This document shows, one piece after another, positions 15,999 to 25,592 of a DNA stretch of 46,346 bases. Source of the stretch: Nostoc sp. LEGE 12450 (GTDB lineage Bacteria > Cyanobacteriota > Cyanobacteriia > Cyanobacteriales > Nostocaceae). Every line of letters begins with the position of its first letter. Position 1 is the stretch's first letter. Position numbers and translations under genes: made by a program. The notes beneath the pieces were generated by a model. The model searched no databases and was not told the origin of the DNA. It was given only the letters and a program-made list of their open reading frames with translations. The stretch is from positions 1-46,346 of the forward strand of contig NZ_JADEXU010000054.1 of NCBI RefSeq assembly GCF_015206895.1, given 5' to 3'.

Positions 15999-16177
15999 GT
16001 GTTAGTTATTAAGGGTGGGTACTAGGGTGACAGATTTGAAAACTGGAAGAGTGCATTAACTGGAGCAGTATTATTGCTCAGAGCTACCCTAATTAACGTG
16101 CAACCTTTACTGTATACTTGCCGATGAAAGTCAAAACTAATTCGTAATTCCCTACGTGTAAGCTTGCGCCTACGTAA

Positions 16178-18784
16178 TTAAGTTTTGACCATAATAACTG
16201 TGCAATTACTCTTGCGAGAAATATTTTCTGCAATATTTCCTTGAATTACCTGTTGTAGTAGACTTTCACGGCTAGCTCCCAAAACAATCACATCACTGTT
16301 GTCTTGCTGGGCGCATTCAAGTACAGCCTCAGAAACAGAATTGGCTTGGACTGGAGTCGCCACCACTTTACCTTTAACTTGGCGTTGGAGAAAGTGAACA
16401 GATTTATCTAGTAATGTTGTGTCAGGTAGAGATTTAGTAGGCTGAAATATTTGACATAGATTGATTTGGGGGGATTTACTTAAGGAAGCAAGAGCAGGTA
16501 ATAACCGAATTGCTTGGCTGGAGTTAGGACCACCTGCCATTGGCAGCAACCAACGGTCAAAAGCTCTTTTATCATCCAATTTAGCCAAGACAACATTACA
16601 AGGAGCCTGTCGAATTATGGTATCTACCACTCGGCTGAAAACTCTACCAGGAGTTGATGTAGTGCCTTTCCATCCCATTAACACCAAATCAATATGTCGA
16701 TCTTTGACAGTCTCCAAAATTGCTCCAGCGATATTATGGGTAACTCTAATCTGGGCATGAACGGGAATCCGCCACTTTTCTCCTAACAGTATTGCTTTCT
16801 GTAAAAGCTCAAGGCTTTTGGTAATTTGTACTGGTGTTTCAGATGGGATACGGTTAGATGGAACAATAATTACTTGTAAACATTCTATTTCGTAATTGTT
16901 AGCTCTAGCGATCGCCCCAGCCATTTCCAATAAAGTCTCGGCTGTCTGTGGATGCGAAAGTGGTACTAGTAACCTTCCTTTGCCTGTAGCCGGAGCGCGA
17001 GTTTGGTAAATCACATAAGAAGATGCTGATTTTGATTCTATCTGTTGGGTATTACCATTCAACCTCTCTGCTTCTACACGGATGATATCACTACGAGTAA
17101 TAATTCCTACTAGCTTCCGACCTTCTGTAACAGGCAAGCAACTTAGGTGATAACGATTGAGTATATGCAGCACATAAGCCAGCGTCGCTGTGGGACTCGT
17201 TGTTACTGGCTCTGGTGTCATAATCTCGCTGATAGTTGTATTTCCACTTAACTGTTGCGAGGCAAGATTAACTAAATCTTTCTGAGTGACAATACCAACA
17301 ACTTTACCTTTTTCTAAAATTGGGAAGTTGCGATGGTGAGAGTCGGAAAATGCCTGCACTGCCTCATCAATACTCATCTGGCTAGATAGGGTTTCGACAC
17401 GTCGCTGCATTACATCTGCGGCACTTATTTGTGCTAAAATCCCATCTGTGCCTGGCTCTTTTGTAATGTTAATCCCTTTCCACTCTAGTAAAAGGTCATA
17501 GAGCGATCGCGGGTCAATTTTTTCCGCTACTAAATAAGCAATCACAGATACAATCATTAGCGGTAGTACTAGATTGAAATCTGTCGTCATCTCAAAGACA
17601 ATGACAACTGCTGTAATTGGCACTTTAGAGACGGCGCTAAAAAGTGCAGCCATTCCCACATGAGCGTAGGTTGTTGCAGCACTCATTCCCAGCAAACTCT
17701 GTTCGGCAGCACCAACTAAGTAGCCAAGGGCAGCGCCCAAGACCAATGTGGGAACCAGCAAACCCCCTGGCGCTCCTGAGCCGTAGGTTAAAATAATTAG
17801 GGTAAATTGGACTAAAAGAGCGATCGCTGCAAATAGCCAATTACCACTACCTACAAGCAAAATTTCTCTCAGTCCAGCATTATTGCGAAAGGTGACAGGT
17901 AATAGAGCGATCGCAACACCAGTCACTAACCCCACAATTCCAATTCGCCAGGGTAAACTCAGATTTAGTAAACGCCGATTAATTGCCAGACTTGCAAGAA
18001 TACTTTTATTAAACAGAATGCCTATTAGCCCAGCCAACACCCCTAAAATCAGGTAGAAAGGGATTTCCTGAGCGAAGAAAGTGGTATGTGAAAAGCCTAA
18101 ATCCAGATGATTCAGATCCAAGCTGTGACTACCATATAGCCGCGAGATGACTGAAGCGATGAAAGAAGCCAAAATCGCAGTGCCAAGAGTGATACCTGAC
18201 ACATCTTGGAGTAATTCTTCCACTACAAACAGCACACCTGCGATCGGTGCATTAAAAGCAGCAGCTAATCCAGCCCCGGCTCCGGCGGCGATCAGTTGGC
18301 GGCGATGCTCTGGTGAAGTTGGTACCCAATTACTAAGTTGGTTTGCCAAAGCTGCCCCAATTTGGACAGTTGGCCCTTCCCGTCCTAAAGGCATTCCAGA
18401 ACCCAGCACTAATGTAGCGCTGACCAGCTTGACCAAAGCGATTCGCAGATTTAATGGCATCGGCACACGAGCCAATACGGCTTTGACTTCAGACATCCCA
18501 CTACCTGATGCTTCAGGTGCGAAGCGCTCTACTAGCCAACCAGCTAAGATTCCCCCTACCAGTCCAATACCTGGTAGTACCAAGTAGGCAGGCCAGATGT
18601 AAGAAAGATGCACCCGCCATGCTCCCGCCCAGTCTACCGCCTGTCCTAACAGAACTGCTGCTAGCCCAGAAACTAAACCAATTATGCAAGCTTCAACAAA
18701 AGCCAAGCGCCTTGGTCGAAGCAGCTGACGGGAAAGCCTCAACCACAAAATTTTTCCCCTGGCTAATATATTTTTAATAATCAC
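16178..18784 (-). CDS. ClC chloride/proton antiporter fused to CBS pair and two universal-stress domains
   Basis: 868 residues, GTG start at 18784. The ClC membrane domain (about 28-430) has the selectivity motifs GSGMP (128-132), GREGP with gating Glu136, an AAFNAPIAGVLFVVEE block with the paired Glu 189/190 that marks proton-coupled exchangers, and GSGAPGG. Two CBS domains follow (about 455-580), normally binding adenine nucleotides. Then come two universal-stress (UspA-like) domains (about 600-735 and 745-868). By family it should exchange chloride for protons, gated by energy status; the double Usp tail adds a second nucleotide-binding sensor. Stands alone, transcribed away from the neighbours. 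Confidence 0.92.
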   Translation of the reverse strand: MIIKNILARGKILWLRLSRQLLRPRRLAFVEACIIGLVSGLAAVLLGQAVDWAGAWRVHLSYIWPAYLVLPGIGLVGGILAGWLVERFAPEASGSGMSEVKAVLARVPMPLNLRIALVKLVSATLVLGSGMPLGREGPTVQIGAALANQLSNWVPTSPEHRRQLIAAGAGAGLAAAFNAPIAGVLFVVEELLQDVSGITLGTAILASFIASVISRLYGSHSLDLNHLDLGFSHTTFFAQEIPFYLILGVLAGLIGILFNKSILASLAINRRLLNLSLPWRIGIVGLVTGVAIALLPVTFRNNAGLREILLVGSGNWLFAAIALLVQFTLIILTYGSGAPGGLLVPTLVLGAALGYLVGAAEQSLLGMSAATTYAHVGMAALFSAVSKVPITAVVIVFEMTTDFNLVLPLMIVSVIAYLVAEKIDPRSLYDLLLEWKGINITKEPGTDGILAQISAADVMQRRVETLSSQMSIDEAVQAFSDSHHRNFPILEKGKVVGIVTQKDLVNLASQQLSGNTTISEIMTPEPVTTSPTATLAYVLHILNRYHLSCLPVTEGRKLVGIITRSDIIRVEAERLNGNTQQIESKSASSYVIYQTRAPATGKGRLLVPLSHPQTAETLLEMAGAIARANNYEIECLQVIIVPSNRIPSETPVQITKSLELLQKAILLGEKWRIPVHAQIRVTHNIAGAILETVKDRHIDLVLMGWKGTTSTPGRVFSRVVDTIIRQAPCNVVLAKLDDKRAFDRWLLPMAGGPNSSQAIRLLPALASLSKSPQINLCQIFQPTKSLPDTTLLDKSVHFLQRQVKGKVVATPVQANSVSEAVLECAQQDNSDVIVLGASRESLLQQVIQGNIAENISRKSNCTVIMVKT

Positions 18785-18922
18785 TTGTCATCTGTTACAA
18801 CTGCAAAAATCTCAAAAATATTTTCTTACCTACTTGTTTATAGTTTTGCATTAAAAAATGAAATTAAAATGAAATTTATCTCTGCCAAATGATAGATATT
18901 TAGGAATCCTATATAACTAATA

Positions 18923-19040
18923 TTCGATTTCTGAAAATATTCAGTACACTTGAAAAAGGCTTCTCGGCTGTAGCAAGATTGCCTCTTGCCTCCTACGCAA
19001 ATAATTATGGCTACGCCACGCTGCGCGAACAGAAATCCAA
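18923..19040. mobile_element. MITE-like element with 11-bp terminal inverted repeats, copy 1
   Basis: Left end TTCGATTTCTG (18923-18933) and right end CAGAAATCCAA (19030-19040), 10 of 11 complementary. The interior (TTGCCTCTTGCCT, CCTACGCAAATAAT, TATGGCTACGCC) matches the element at 28035-28158. It overlaps a 95-codon minus-strand frame that I regard as spurious. Confidence 0.7.
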
Positions 19041-19180
19041 GCGAATTGCTATAAATACAGTAGCCATAGCGATCGCACATGAAGATTAAATGACTCTTAA
19101 ATTGTGTAGGATGGTACTCTTGCATCTTGCTTGAAGGTGATATCTTCCTGAGAACAGCTTTGTTGTTATCAGCTAGATTA

Positions 19181-19903
19181 ATGAGTCGAATTAATGGATT
19201 TGTAGGGCGACGTGACTTCTTAAAATTTGCCAGTGTGGTAGGTATTGCGGCTACTACTTTTGGTGATAGCTTTTTGAATACAGAGCAAACTGCTATTGCT
19301 GATATTCATCCAGTTAGCTCTAATCCAGTGAGTCCTAATGAAGCTATCAAACGCTTACTAGATGGGAATCAAAGATTTATCAATCAAAAACGCCAATATC
19401 CCGATCAATCATTAGAACATCTGCGATTAGTCGCTAAAGCTCAATATCCCTTTGCCGCCATATTGGGCTGTGCAGATTCCAGAGTCCCTGCGGAAATTGT
19501 TTTTGATCAAGGACTTGGAGATTTATTTGTCGTGCGAGTTGCTGGTAATGTGGTCAGTGACACAGTTATAGGTAGTCTAGAATACTCTACAACAGTATTA
19601 GGCTCGCAGTTGATTGTGGTTTTAGGTCATAAAAGATGCGGTGCAGTGGCAGAAGCAATCAAAAACGAACCACTTCCTGGAAGAATTGGTTTGATTATTG
19701 AAGGCATCAAACCATCTGTTGAAAGGGTAAAGTTAAGAACGGGTGATAATATGCAAAATGCAGTTATTGCCAACATTCAAGATCAAACTGAAAAATTGCA
19801 GGAAAGCTCAACAATTTTAGCTAAATTGCTCAGTGAAGGTAAACTAAAAATTGTTGGTGCTTGTTATGATATTGACACTGGTAAAGTCAACATAATTACT
19901 TGA
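19181..19903 (+). CDS. Tat-exported beta-carbonic anhydrase
   Basis: About 240 residues from the ATG at 19181; the frame extends upstream to a TTG but the Tat motif fits this start. Twin arginines R10-R11 in GRRDFLKFASVVGIAAT form a Tat signal, so the enzyme should act in the periplasm. The beta-class zinc site is complete: Cys97, Asp99, Arg101 in GCADSRVP and His150, Cys153 in LGHKRCGA. It interconverts CO2 and bicarbonate outside the cell, as the EcaB-type enzymes of other cyanobacteria do. No carbon-concentrating neighbours are present. The length and motifs are normal; there is no clear ribosome site. Confidence 0.92.
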   Translation: MSRINGFVGRRDFLKFASVVGIAATTFGDSFLNTEQTAIADIHPVSSNPVSPNEAIKRLLDGNQRFINQKRQYPDQSLEHLRLVAKAQYPFAAILGCADSRVPAEIVFDQGLGDLFVVRVAGNVVSDTVIGSLEYSTTVLGSQLIVVLGHKRCGAVAEAIKNEPLPGRIGLIIEGIKPSVERVKLRTGDNMQNAVIANIQDQTEKLQESSTILAKLLSEGKLKIVGACYDIDTGKVNIIT

Positions 19904-20070
19904 ATTCATAATACTTTTTAGGCATACTATTCTGAACTTAATAATGTTATAAACAATTATTATTTATCAAGTATTTTTATGTGTAGTCATCACCGTACCA
20001 AAAAGAAGAAATTGGACGTTAAATATTATAAATAATGAAATTATAACTGCTGACAAGGAGCAAAATAAAC

Positions 20071-20922
20071 TTATAACCAAAACTGTCGATAGTCTTCGAC
20101 ATACTGCCGTATGGTTAGAGGTGAACGATTGAGCAATTGCTCAGTATCAGATGTGATGTTGCCTGCCAATCCTAACCGAGCTGTAGTATAGATTACTACC
20201 ATTACTAAAATAAAGTCTATTGGCAACCCCGATGAGCGCATTTGTAGAATAAACTTTAGCAGAGAAGGATTATAGCGTATCGGTTTACCTAAAATCGATG
20301 TGAAAATGTCTGCTACTTCATAATAGGTTAAGGCTTCTGCACCCGTAAGCGGATATGCTTTTCCCTGATGCCCATCTTCAAGTAAAGTACGAACTGCAAC
20401 GGCAGCAATATCCCGCACATCAATAAAACTTGTTTTCCCGTTACCAGCCGGAAGAAGCAATTCACCACGAACTTTGATGTCTTCTCTGTGTGTGGTATTA
20501 AGGTTTTGCATAAAAAAGCTGCACCGTAAAAAGGTAGCTTTAATACCCAATTGGTTTATATAGCGTTCAATTTGGGAGTGTGGCACAAAAGGGTTGCGTT
20601 CGGCTCCGAGTATTGAAAGAAATACGATATGTTCAACGCCTGCAAGTTTTGCAGCATTTAGAGCTGGGGCAATTTGAAGACGAATATTAGCAAGGGCAGG
20701 TGGACGCACTAAAAAAAGTTTATTGACTTGAAAAAAAGCATAATCAAAGGTGTCAGGATTGGTAAAGTCGAAGGGAATAGTTTGGATATTGCTGCCTAAG
20801 AGGTGTTTAGCGCTGTTTGGATTTCTAACTGCGGCACAGACATTACAATCGTGGGATTGCAGTAAGCGAAGAACTTCTTGTCCGACGTTTCCAGTTGCAC
20901 CTGTCACTAAAATTTTCAGCAT
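20071..20922 (-). CDS. NmrA-like NAD(P)-binding atypical SDR oxidoreductase
   Basis: 283 residues. N-terminal Rossmann motif ILVTGATGNVGQEVLRLL (GxxGxxG) binds NAD(P). Later AAVRNPNSAKHLL, FIDVRDIAAVAVRTLL and YPLTGAEALTYYEVADIF follow the NmrA/quinone-oxidoreductase-2 type sequence. The Tyr-Lys catalytic pair of classical SDRs is not obvious, as usual in this group, so a redox sensor or quinone reductase role is possible. Single gene; substrate unknown. Confidence 0.85.
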   Translation of the reverse strand: MLKILVTGATGNVGQEVLRLLQSHDCNVCAAVRNPNSAKHLLGSNIQTIPFDFTNPDTFDYAFFQVNKLFLVRPPALANIRLQIAPALNAAKLAGVEHIVFLSILGAERNPFVPHSQIERYINQLGIKATFLRCSFFMQNLNTTHREDIKVRGELLLPAGNGKTSFIDVRDIAAVAVRTLLEDGHQGKAYPLTGAEALTYYEVADIFTSILGKPIRYNPSLLKFILQMRSSGLPIDFILVMVVIYTTARLGLAGNITSDTEQLLNRSPLTIRQYVEDYRQFWL

Positions 20923-21136
20923 AATCAGCTATTACTGTTACTTATTAAGAACACCGTTTATCCGAAAAGTATTGAATGAGTACTTGCTAATAATAATTAT
21001 TGTAGAGGGTTGGGAATCAGGGATGCAAACAGCGGCTTTGACTCTCGTGTTTTATTCACACTTAAGAAAGAAGCCGCAAATTATGTTTTATTAGACAATA
21101 TTTTTATTTACTGTATCTAGAGAAAGGCATAAAAGT

Positions 21137-22816
21137 GTGAAAATGGCAAATATAACTGAATTTACATTGTTTGCTCCTCGTAACAAAGGAGCAGCTTTAA
21201 TTGGGTCTTTTTCGGATTGGAAAGAAATTCCCATGTCAAAAAGTGAAGATGGTTATTTTCGCACTAAAATCCAACTGGAAGATGGCGTTTATCAATATAA
21301 ATTTCGCATTCAAACCAAAAGTCCAAATTTTGCACCTGATGAATGGGTCGATGTCATTGATCCTAAAGCAACAGAAGTTAATGAAACAGAAAAATACGGC
21401 ATAGTCCGTATTCAAGATGGGCAACGCGTTGTTGATACTTACCTTTGGCAACATGATGAAATGCCGTTGCCTGATAATCGGGAATTAGTCATATATGAAA
21501 TGCACGTTGCCGATTTTACTGGTGATGAAGTTGATTCTAACGAGCGAGGCAAATATCTAGGGATAATTGCTAAGTTAGATTATCTTTGCGAATTGGGAAT
21601 TAATGCAATTGAATTAATGCCAGTTAATGAGTACCCTGGTGATTATAGCTGGGGCTATAAAGTTCGCCACTTCTTTGCTACAGAATCTAGTTACGGTTCA
21701 ACAGAAGATTTAAAGCGGTTGATTGACGAGTGTCATGGTAGAGGTATTCGCGTCTTTATGGATGGAATTTATAACCACACAGATGAAGAATGCCCTTTAA
21801 TATTAATTGATCGCAATTACTGGTACTACGAACACAAACATTATCCTGAAGACCCAGAGAATTACTGGGGGCCAGAATTTAACTATGATAATTACGACAA
21901 AAACTTAAATATTCAGCCTGCATGGGAATACATCGGCGATGTGGTAAAGTTTTGGATTCAGGAGTATCACATTGATGGAATTCGCTTTGATGCAGTGCGG
22001 CAATTGGCTAACTTTGAATTTCTCAACTGGCTGACTAAGCAGTCGAAAAGCTATGCTGCACCCAAGCAGTTTTACAACATTGCTGAACACATTCCCGATA
22101 CAAAGACTGTAGTCAAGCCAGATGGGCCATTAGATGCTTGTTGGCATGAGAGCTTTCGCTACTTTTTAGTTCCATATATTTGTGGAAAATCATTTGAATT
22201 AGAACAACTCAAGCAGATTTTAGACCCCAAACAGCAGGGTTATGCGATCGCTACCAATGTGATAAATTATTTGGCAACCCATGATCGCGAACGTCTATTA
22301 CGAGAATTAGGCAATTGTGGCATCTTTGACGCAGCGGCATTCGAACGAGCCAAGTTAGCAGCTGTTTTGTTAATGACGGCGATGGGTGTGCCGATGCTGT
22401 GGATGGGAGAAGAGTTTGGCGAATACCAGCAAAAAAGTGAAGATGTGACTAAGCCACAGAAGATTACTTGGTCTTTGTTGTTAGACGACCAAAATTATGA
22501 TTTATTTGAGTATTATCAAAAGCTGATTGCTCTTCGCAAGCAAACTTCAGCTTTACAAAGTGACAATGTTAAGTTTTTCTACGAAAATGCAGATGATAAA
22601 GTACTGGCTTACAGCCGTTGGGATGAGCAAAATTCTCATGTCGTCGTTGTGGTAAATTTCTCCCATCGGAGTCTAAATCAATATAAAATTTCCAACTTTC
22701 CAACTACTGAAGATTGGTGGGATTGGGTTGGTAATCGGGAAGTGAAATCTGGAGAAGATGGTTTAGTCACTGACTTGCCAAGCTATACAGCTAAAATATT
22801 TGTTTTGCAAACATGA
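21137..22816 (+). CDS. GH13 alpha-amylase-family enzyme with N-terminal glycogen-binding-like domain
   Basis: 559 residues from a GTG with AAAGG nine bases upstream; an ATG two codons in (21143) is also possible. N-terminal CBM48-like beta-sandwich (about 5-90, including AALIGSFSDW and GVYQYKFRI) is followed by the barrel domain. All four GH13 regions are present: region I with D209 to H214 in MDGIYNHT, nucleophile Asp285 in GIRFDAVR, acid Glu317 in IAEHIP, and His382-Asp383 in THDRE. The arrangement resembles malto-oligosyltrehalose hydrolase or branching/debranching enzymes more than secreted amylases; no signal peptide is seen, so it should act on cytoplasmic glycogen or maltodextrins. Exact specificity cannot be settled. 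Confidence 0.9.
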   Translation: MKMANITEFTLFAPRNKGAALIGSFSDWKEIPMSKSEDGYFRTKIQLEDGVYQYKFRIQTKSPNFAPDEWVDVIDPKATEVNETEKYGIVRIQDGQRVVDTYLWQHDEMPLPDNRELVIYEMHVADFTGDEVDSNERGKYLGIIAKLDYLCELGINAIELMPVNEYPGDYSWGYKVRHFFATESSYGSTEDLKRLIDECHGRGIRVFMDGIYNHTDEECPLILIDRNYWYYEHKHYPEDPENYWGPEFNYDNYDKNLNIQPAWEYIGDVVKFWIQEYHIDGIRFDAVRQLANFEFLNWLTKQSKSYAAPKQFYNIAEHIPDTKTVVKPDGPLDACWHESFRYFLVPYICGKSFELEQLKQILDPKQQGYAIATNVINYLATHDRERLLRELGNCGIFDAAAFERAKLAAVLLMTAMGVPMLWMGEEFGEYQQKSEDVTKPQKITWSLLLDDQNYDLFEYYQKLIALRKQTSALQSDNVKFFYENADDKVLAYSRWDEQNSHVVVVVNFSHRSLNQYKISNFPTTEDWWDWVGNREVKSGEDGLVTDLPSYTAKIFVLQT

Positions 22817-22827
22817 GTAACCATAGG

Positions 22828-22934
22828 TGGCAATACTGCTCGGTTTTTAGGGAAAAGAAGTGGAAGGCTCGATATATAAGGTTTTTTCCCTTTAACATGA
22901 GTCCCTTTCCCCCAAAACCCGACAAGTATTGCCA
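22828..22934. mobile_element. MITE-like element with long imperfect terminal inverted repeats
   Basis: Left end TGGCAATACTGCTCGGTTTT and right end AAAACCCGACAAGTATTGCCA are imperfect inverted repeats of about 21 bases, 107 bp overall. A short ORF spanning it is an artefact. Confidence 0.7.
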
Positions 22935-22991
22935 TAAGTCTCTATTGGGCTCAACGGAGAACCGTTATAAAATATTTTTCCCATGCCCTTA

Positions 22992-23450
22992 CTATTGAAG
23001 CTTTTTAATTAACTCCAGTAGTTGTTGATAATCATCTGTTTTCCCTTGTTCCAAATTTAGATTAGCAGCTTTCTCTAAATCCGCGATCGCACCTTGTTTA
23101 TCTCCTAATCTATAACGGGCAACCCCACGACCAGTGTAAGCTGGAGCAAAGTTAGGATTAATTTTGATAGCTTTGTTATAGTCATCAATTGCCCCTTGGA
23201 AGTCTCCTAAGTTATAGCGCGGGCAAGACCACGATTATTGTAGGCATTAAGATACTGGGGATTGAGACTAATTGCTTTAGTATAATCAGCGATCGCACCT
23301 TTAAAGCCTCCTTTATCGTATTTATCGCCAGCTTGAATATAGAAGTCGTCTGCTTTCGGTGCGGTTCCTGTATCGCTCTTTGACCAAATAGCTTTAGTCT
23401 CATCATTAATGCGTGGCTTACCAACAAAACAGCAATATATGTTACTGAAA
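22992..23450 (-). pseudogene. Decayed tetratricopeptide-repeat (TPR) protein gene
   Basis: Read on the minus strand, consecutive TPR units appear: KGAIADYTKAISLNPQYLNA, then YNNRGLAR, then after a break QGAIDDYNKAIKINPNFAPA, YTGRGVARYRLGDKQGAIAD, ending in a stop at 22992. The break at about 23217-23222 is a two-base insertion (GC in GCGCGGG) that shifts the frame. There is no start codon in frame; a stop precedes the readable part near 23453. A complete version would have more N-terminal sequence. The gene is therefore a frameshifted, N-terminally truncated remnant of a small TPR protein. Confidence 0.75.
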
Positions 23451-23618
23451 TATTAAGACCTAATTGGGAACAAGGTCTAAGCGCTTGTTTCTCATAAAGT
23501 TGAATACTGAGTCTATAAATACTCTGCTTTAATAGTTAATAATATTTTAAACTAAGTATTACTTACTTTTTATGTTTATATAACTATAATACACATAGCT
23601 TAAGTATTTATACACATA

Positions 23619-24893
23619 ATGAGAAATTCATTTACCAAAACAGCAGGATTGCTTCGTCAAAATTTACAAAAGTATTTGCGATCGCTTAACAATTGGTTTT
23701 TCGATACACCAGAAAGGGCACTCTTAGAAGCTCAACAAGCCGCTCAGAGAATTAAAAACATCGAAATAGAACATTTTGAAGGTAAAAAAATATCTTCAGA
23801 ATCAGTAAAATATACTGAAACCGCAATGTCTTATTGGCAAGTCTACCTCGATAAAAACTTAACTATTATCAAGTTCAGGCTGGCAGAATTCCAACTTAGT
23901 CGGGGAATTGTCAATATATCTAATTCTGTTTTATTAGAAAAGCTGAAGGTGATTGATGAAGTTGTAGAGAAATACGCTATCAAAGATGAGCTGATTAGTA
24001 ACAGTGAGTTATTGTCAAATTATGAACCACTAAAAGTTAATCAGAGTGAAATCAATAAACAACCAGAATTATCTAATATTAAACGTCTGCCTCCAAATCA
24101 AAAAGTTAGAGCTTTGCCTGGGTCTATTGGCAGAACTATTAATAAAATTAAAGGAGATTTTTCACCACAGGGAGAAGAAGAATTTGTCAGAAACCACCGT
24201 ATTTCTAAAAATAGAACAAAGATTGGTCTAAGATTTTTGCTTACTTTAATTTTTGTTCCACTTTTGACTCAAATCTTATCTAAACACTTCGTAGTAATTC
24301 CTATATTAGAAAGTACTAGAAGTGAGAATACCTCTCAAATTTTCATTAATTCTGACATGGAAAAAGAAGCTCTCCATGAATTATCTAATTTTCAACAAAA
24401 TTTGAGGTTTGAATCTTTATTAAATAATGCACCAGCACTTTCTGCGGAGGTGATTAAAGAAAAAATAAAGGACAAAGCAATTGAGATAGCTGAGGAATTT
24501 AATCTAAAAACTAATAGTGCTGTTAGTAATGTTTTTGCTGATTTGATATCATTAATTTCTTTTAGTATAATTATCGTTTATAGTAAAAGAGAAATTGCGA
24601 TTGTGAAGTCTTTCATAGATACTATAGTTTATGGATTAAGCGATAGTGCTAAGGCTTTTATAATTATTCTCTTTACAGATATATTCGTAGGATTCCACTC
24701 ACCAGATGGGTGGGAGGTTCTTCTGGAAGGATTTGCAGAACATTTAGGTTTGCCAGCCAGTAGAAATGCAATATTTGTATTTATTGCGACATTTCCTGTA
24801 ATTTTAAACACTATCTTTAAGTACTGGATATTCCGCTATCTGAGTCGCTTATCTCCGTCGGCATTAGCAACATTAAAAGAGATGGACGAGTAA
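23619..24893 (+). CDS. pcxA: Proton extrusion protein PcxA (CemA family)
   Basis: 424 residues. The C-terminal half has the CemA/PcxA signature: RALPGSIGRTINKIKGDF, EEFVRNHRISKNRTKIGLRF and at least four membrane helices (about 205-225, 305-325, 340-360, 385-410), with HSPDGWEVLLEGFAEHLGLP between the last two. The N-terminal half is hydrophilic and longer than in chloroplast CemA, as in other cyanobacteria. In Synechocystis the protein is needed for light-induced proton release from cells and indirectly for bicarbonate uptake. It is located in the inner membrane. No operon partner is obvious. AT-rich region upstream. Confidence 0.93.
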   Translation: MRNSFTKTAGLLRQNLQKYLRSLNNWFFDTPERALLEAQQAAQRIKNIEIEHFEGKKISSESVKYTETAMSYWQVYLDKNLTIIKFRLAEFQLSRGIVNISNSVLLEKLKVIDEVVEKYAIKDELISNSELLSNYEPLKVNQSEINKQPELSNIKRLPPNQKVRALPGSIGRTINKIKGDFSPQGEEEFVRNHRISKNRTKIGLRFLLTLIFVPLLTQILSKHFVVIPILESTRSENTSQIFINSDMEKEALHELSNFQQNLRFESLLNNAPALSAEVIKEKIKDKAIEIAEEFNLKTNSAVSNVFADLISLISFSIIIVYSKREIAIVKSFIDTIVYGLSDSAKAFIIILFTDIFVGFHSPDGWEVLLEGFAEHLGLPASRNAIFVFIATFPVILNTIFKYWIFRYLSRLSPSALATLKEMDE

Positions 24894-24971
24894 TTCATAA
24901 TTATATTATTTTGATTCATTTTTCTGATGATTCGCTAGGCTATGTATATCCTAGTTTTTCTGAAGCGTACT

Positions 24972-25448
24972 ATGGATTTTGAAAGTAAAGCCAATGCCCC
25001 AACTTCCACAGACAATATAGAGTTTGCTCAACAAACTACTAACCGTAAGCCATTGCAATTGCTGCGAGATACCGAGGCTTTACTACGCCGCCCAACTGTA
25101 GGAACACTATCGCCGATTTTGCCACTAAAACTGAGCAATAAATTCCAAGCAGCCTCATCTTTGGCAGATGACTCCTTTAAGGAATTGGCAGAAATTGACC
25201 TAGACACTATTAGTGATTTTGAACTGCGACCTGTACGAATTCGTGTTGGCTTAAGCTTTGTTGGTTTTGGGGCACTGATGATGTTAGTGCTACTACTGTA
25301 CTTGAACACCTTGCATCCAGAACTCAGCACTGGTGAGCAGATTCGGCAATACTGGTATCAATATGTTTGGTTTGTTAGTTTGGGTGTTGCAGGGATGTTT
25401 ATGTTGGGTCGGGAAGCGATGCGTCCTATGCCAAAGCGACGGAAATAA
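24972..25448 (+). CDS. Small two-helix membrane protein, function unknown
   Basis: 158 residues from the ATG at 24972; an upstream ATG at 24942 is also in frame. The N-terminal 90 residues are hydrophilic and mention no known motif; two membrane helices lie at about 92-112 (VGLSFVGFGALMMLVLLLY) and 129-150 (YVWFVSLGVAGMFMLGREA), with a basic C-terminus MPKRRK. I do not recognise it beyond a conserved cyanobacterial type. It starts 78 bp after pcxA on the same strand and may be co-transcribed with it. Confidence 0.72.
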   Translation: MDFESKANAPTSTDNIEFAQQTTNRKPLQLLRDTEALLRRPTVGTLSPILPLKLSNKFQAASSLADDSFKELAEIDLDTISDFELRPVRIRVGLSFVGFGALMMLVLLLYLNTLHPELSTGEQIRQYWYQYVWFVSLGVAGMFMLGREAMRPMPKRRK

Positions 25449-25592
25449 TTCTTAAGGAGGCAGGTGTAGCTACAGCTATATTTGGTATTTTAGAATTTAT
25501 TGCATTTAAAGTTTCTTCTATAGGACTTACACAAAACATCGTATAAATTGAGGGTTAGCAAACACACGTCAGTTGATAACCCGCAACTGGAG

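Noticed and set aside
18838..19125. A 95-codon minus-strand ORF
   Set aside because: It runs through the MITE-like repeat at 18923-19040 and has no ribosome site or recognisable protein pattern.
22813..22998. 61-codon plus-strand ORF after the GH13 gene
   Set aside because: It spans the inverted-repeat element and overlaps the GH13 stop.
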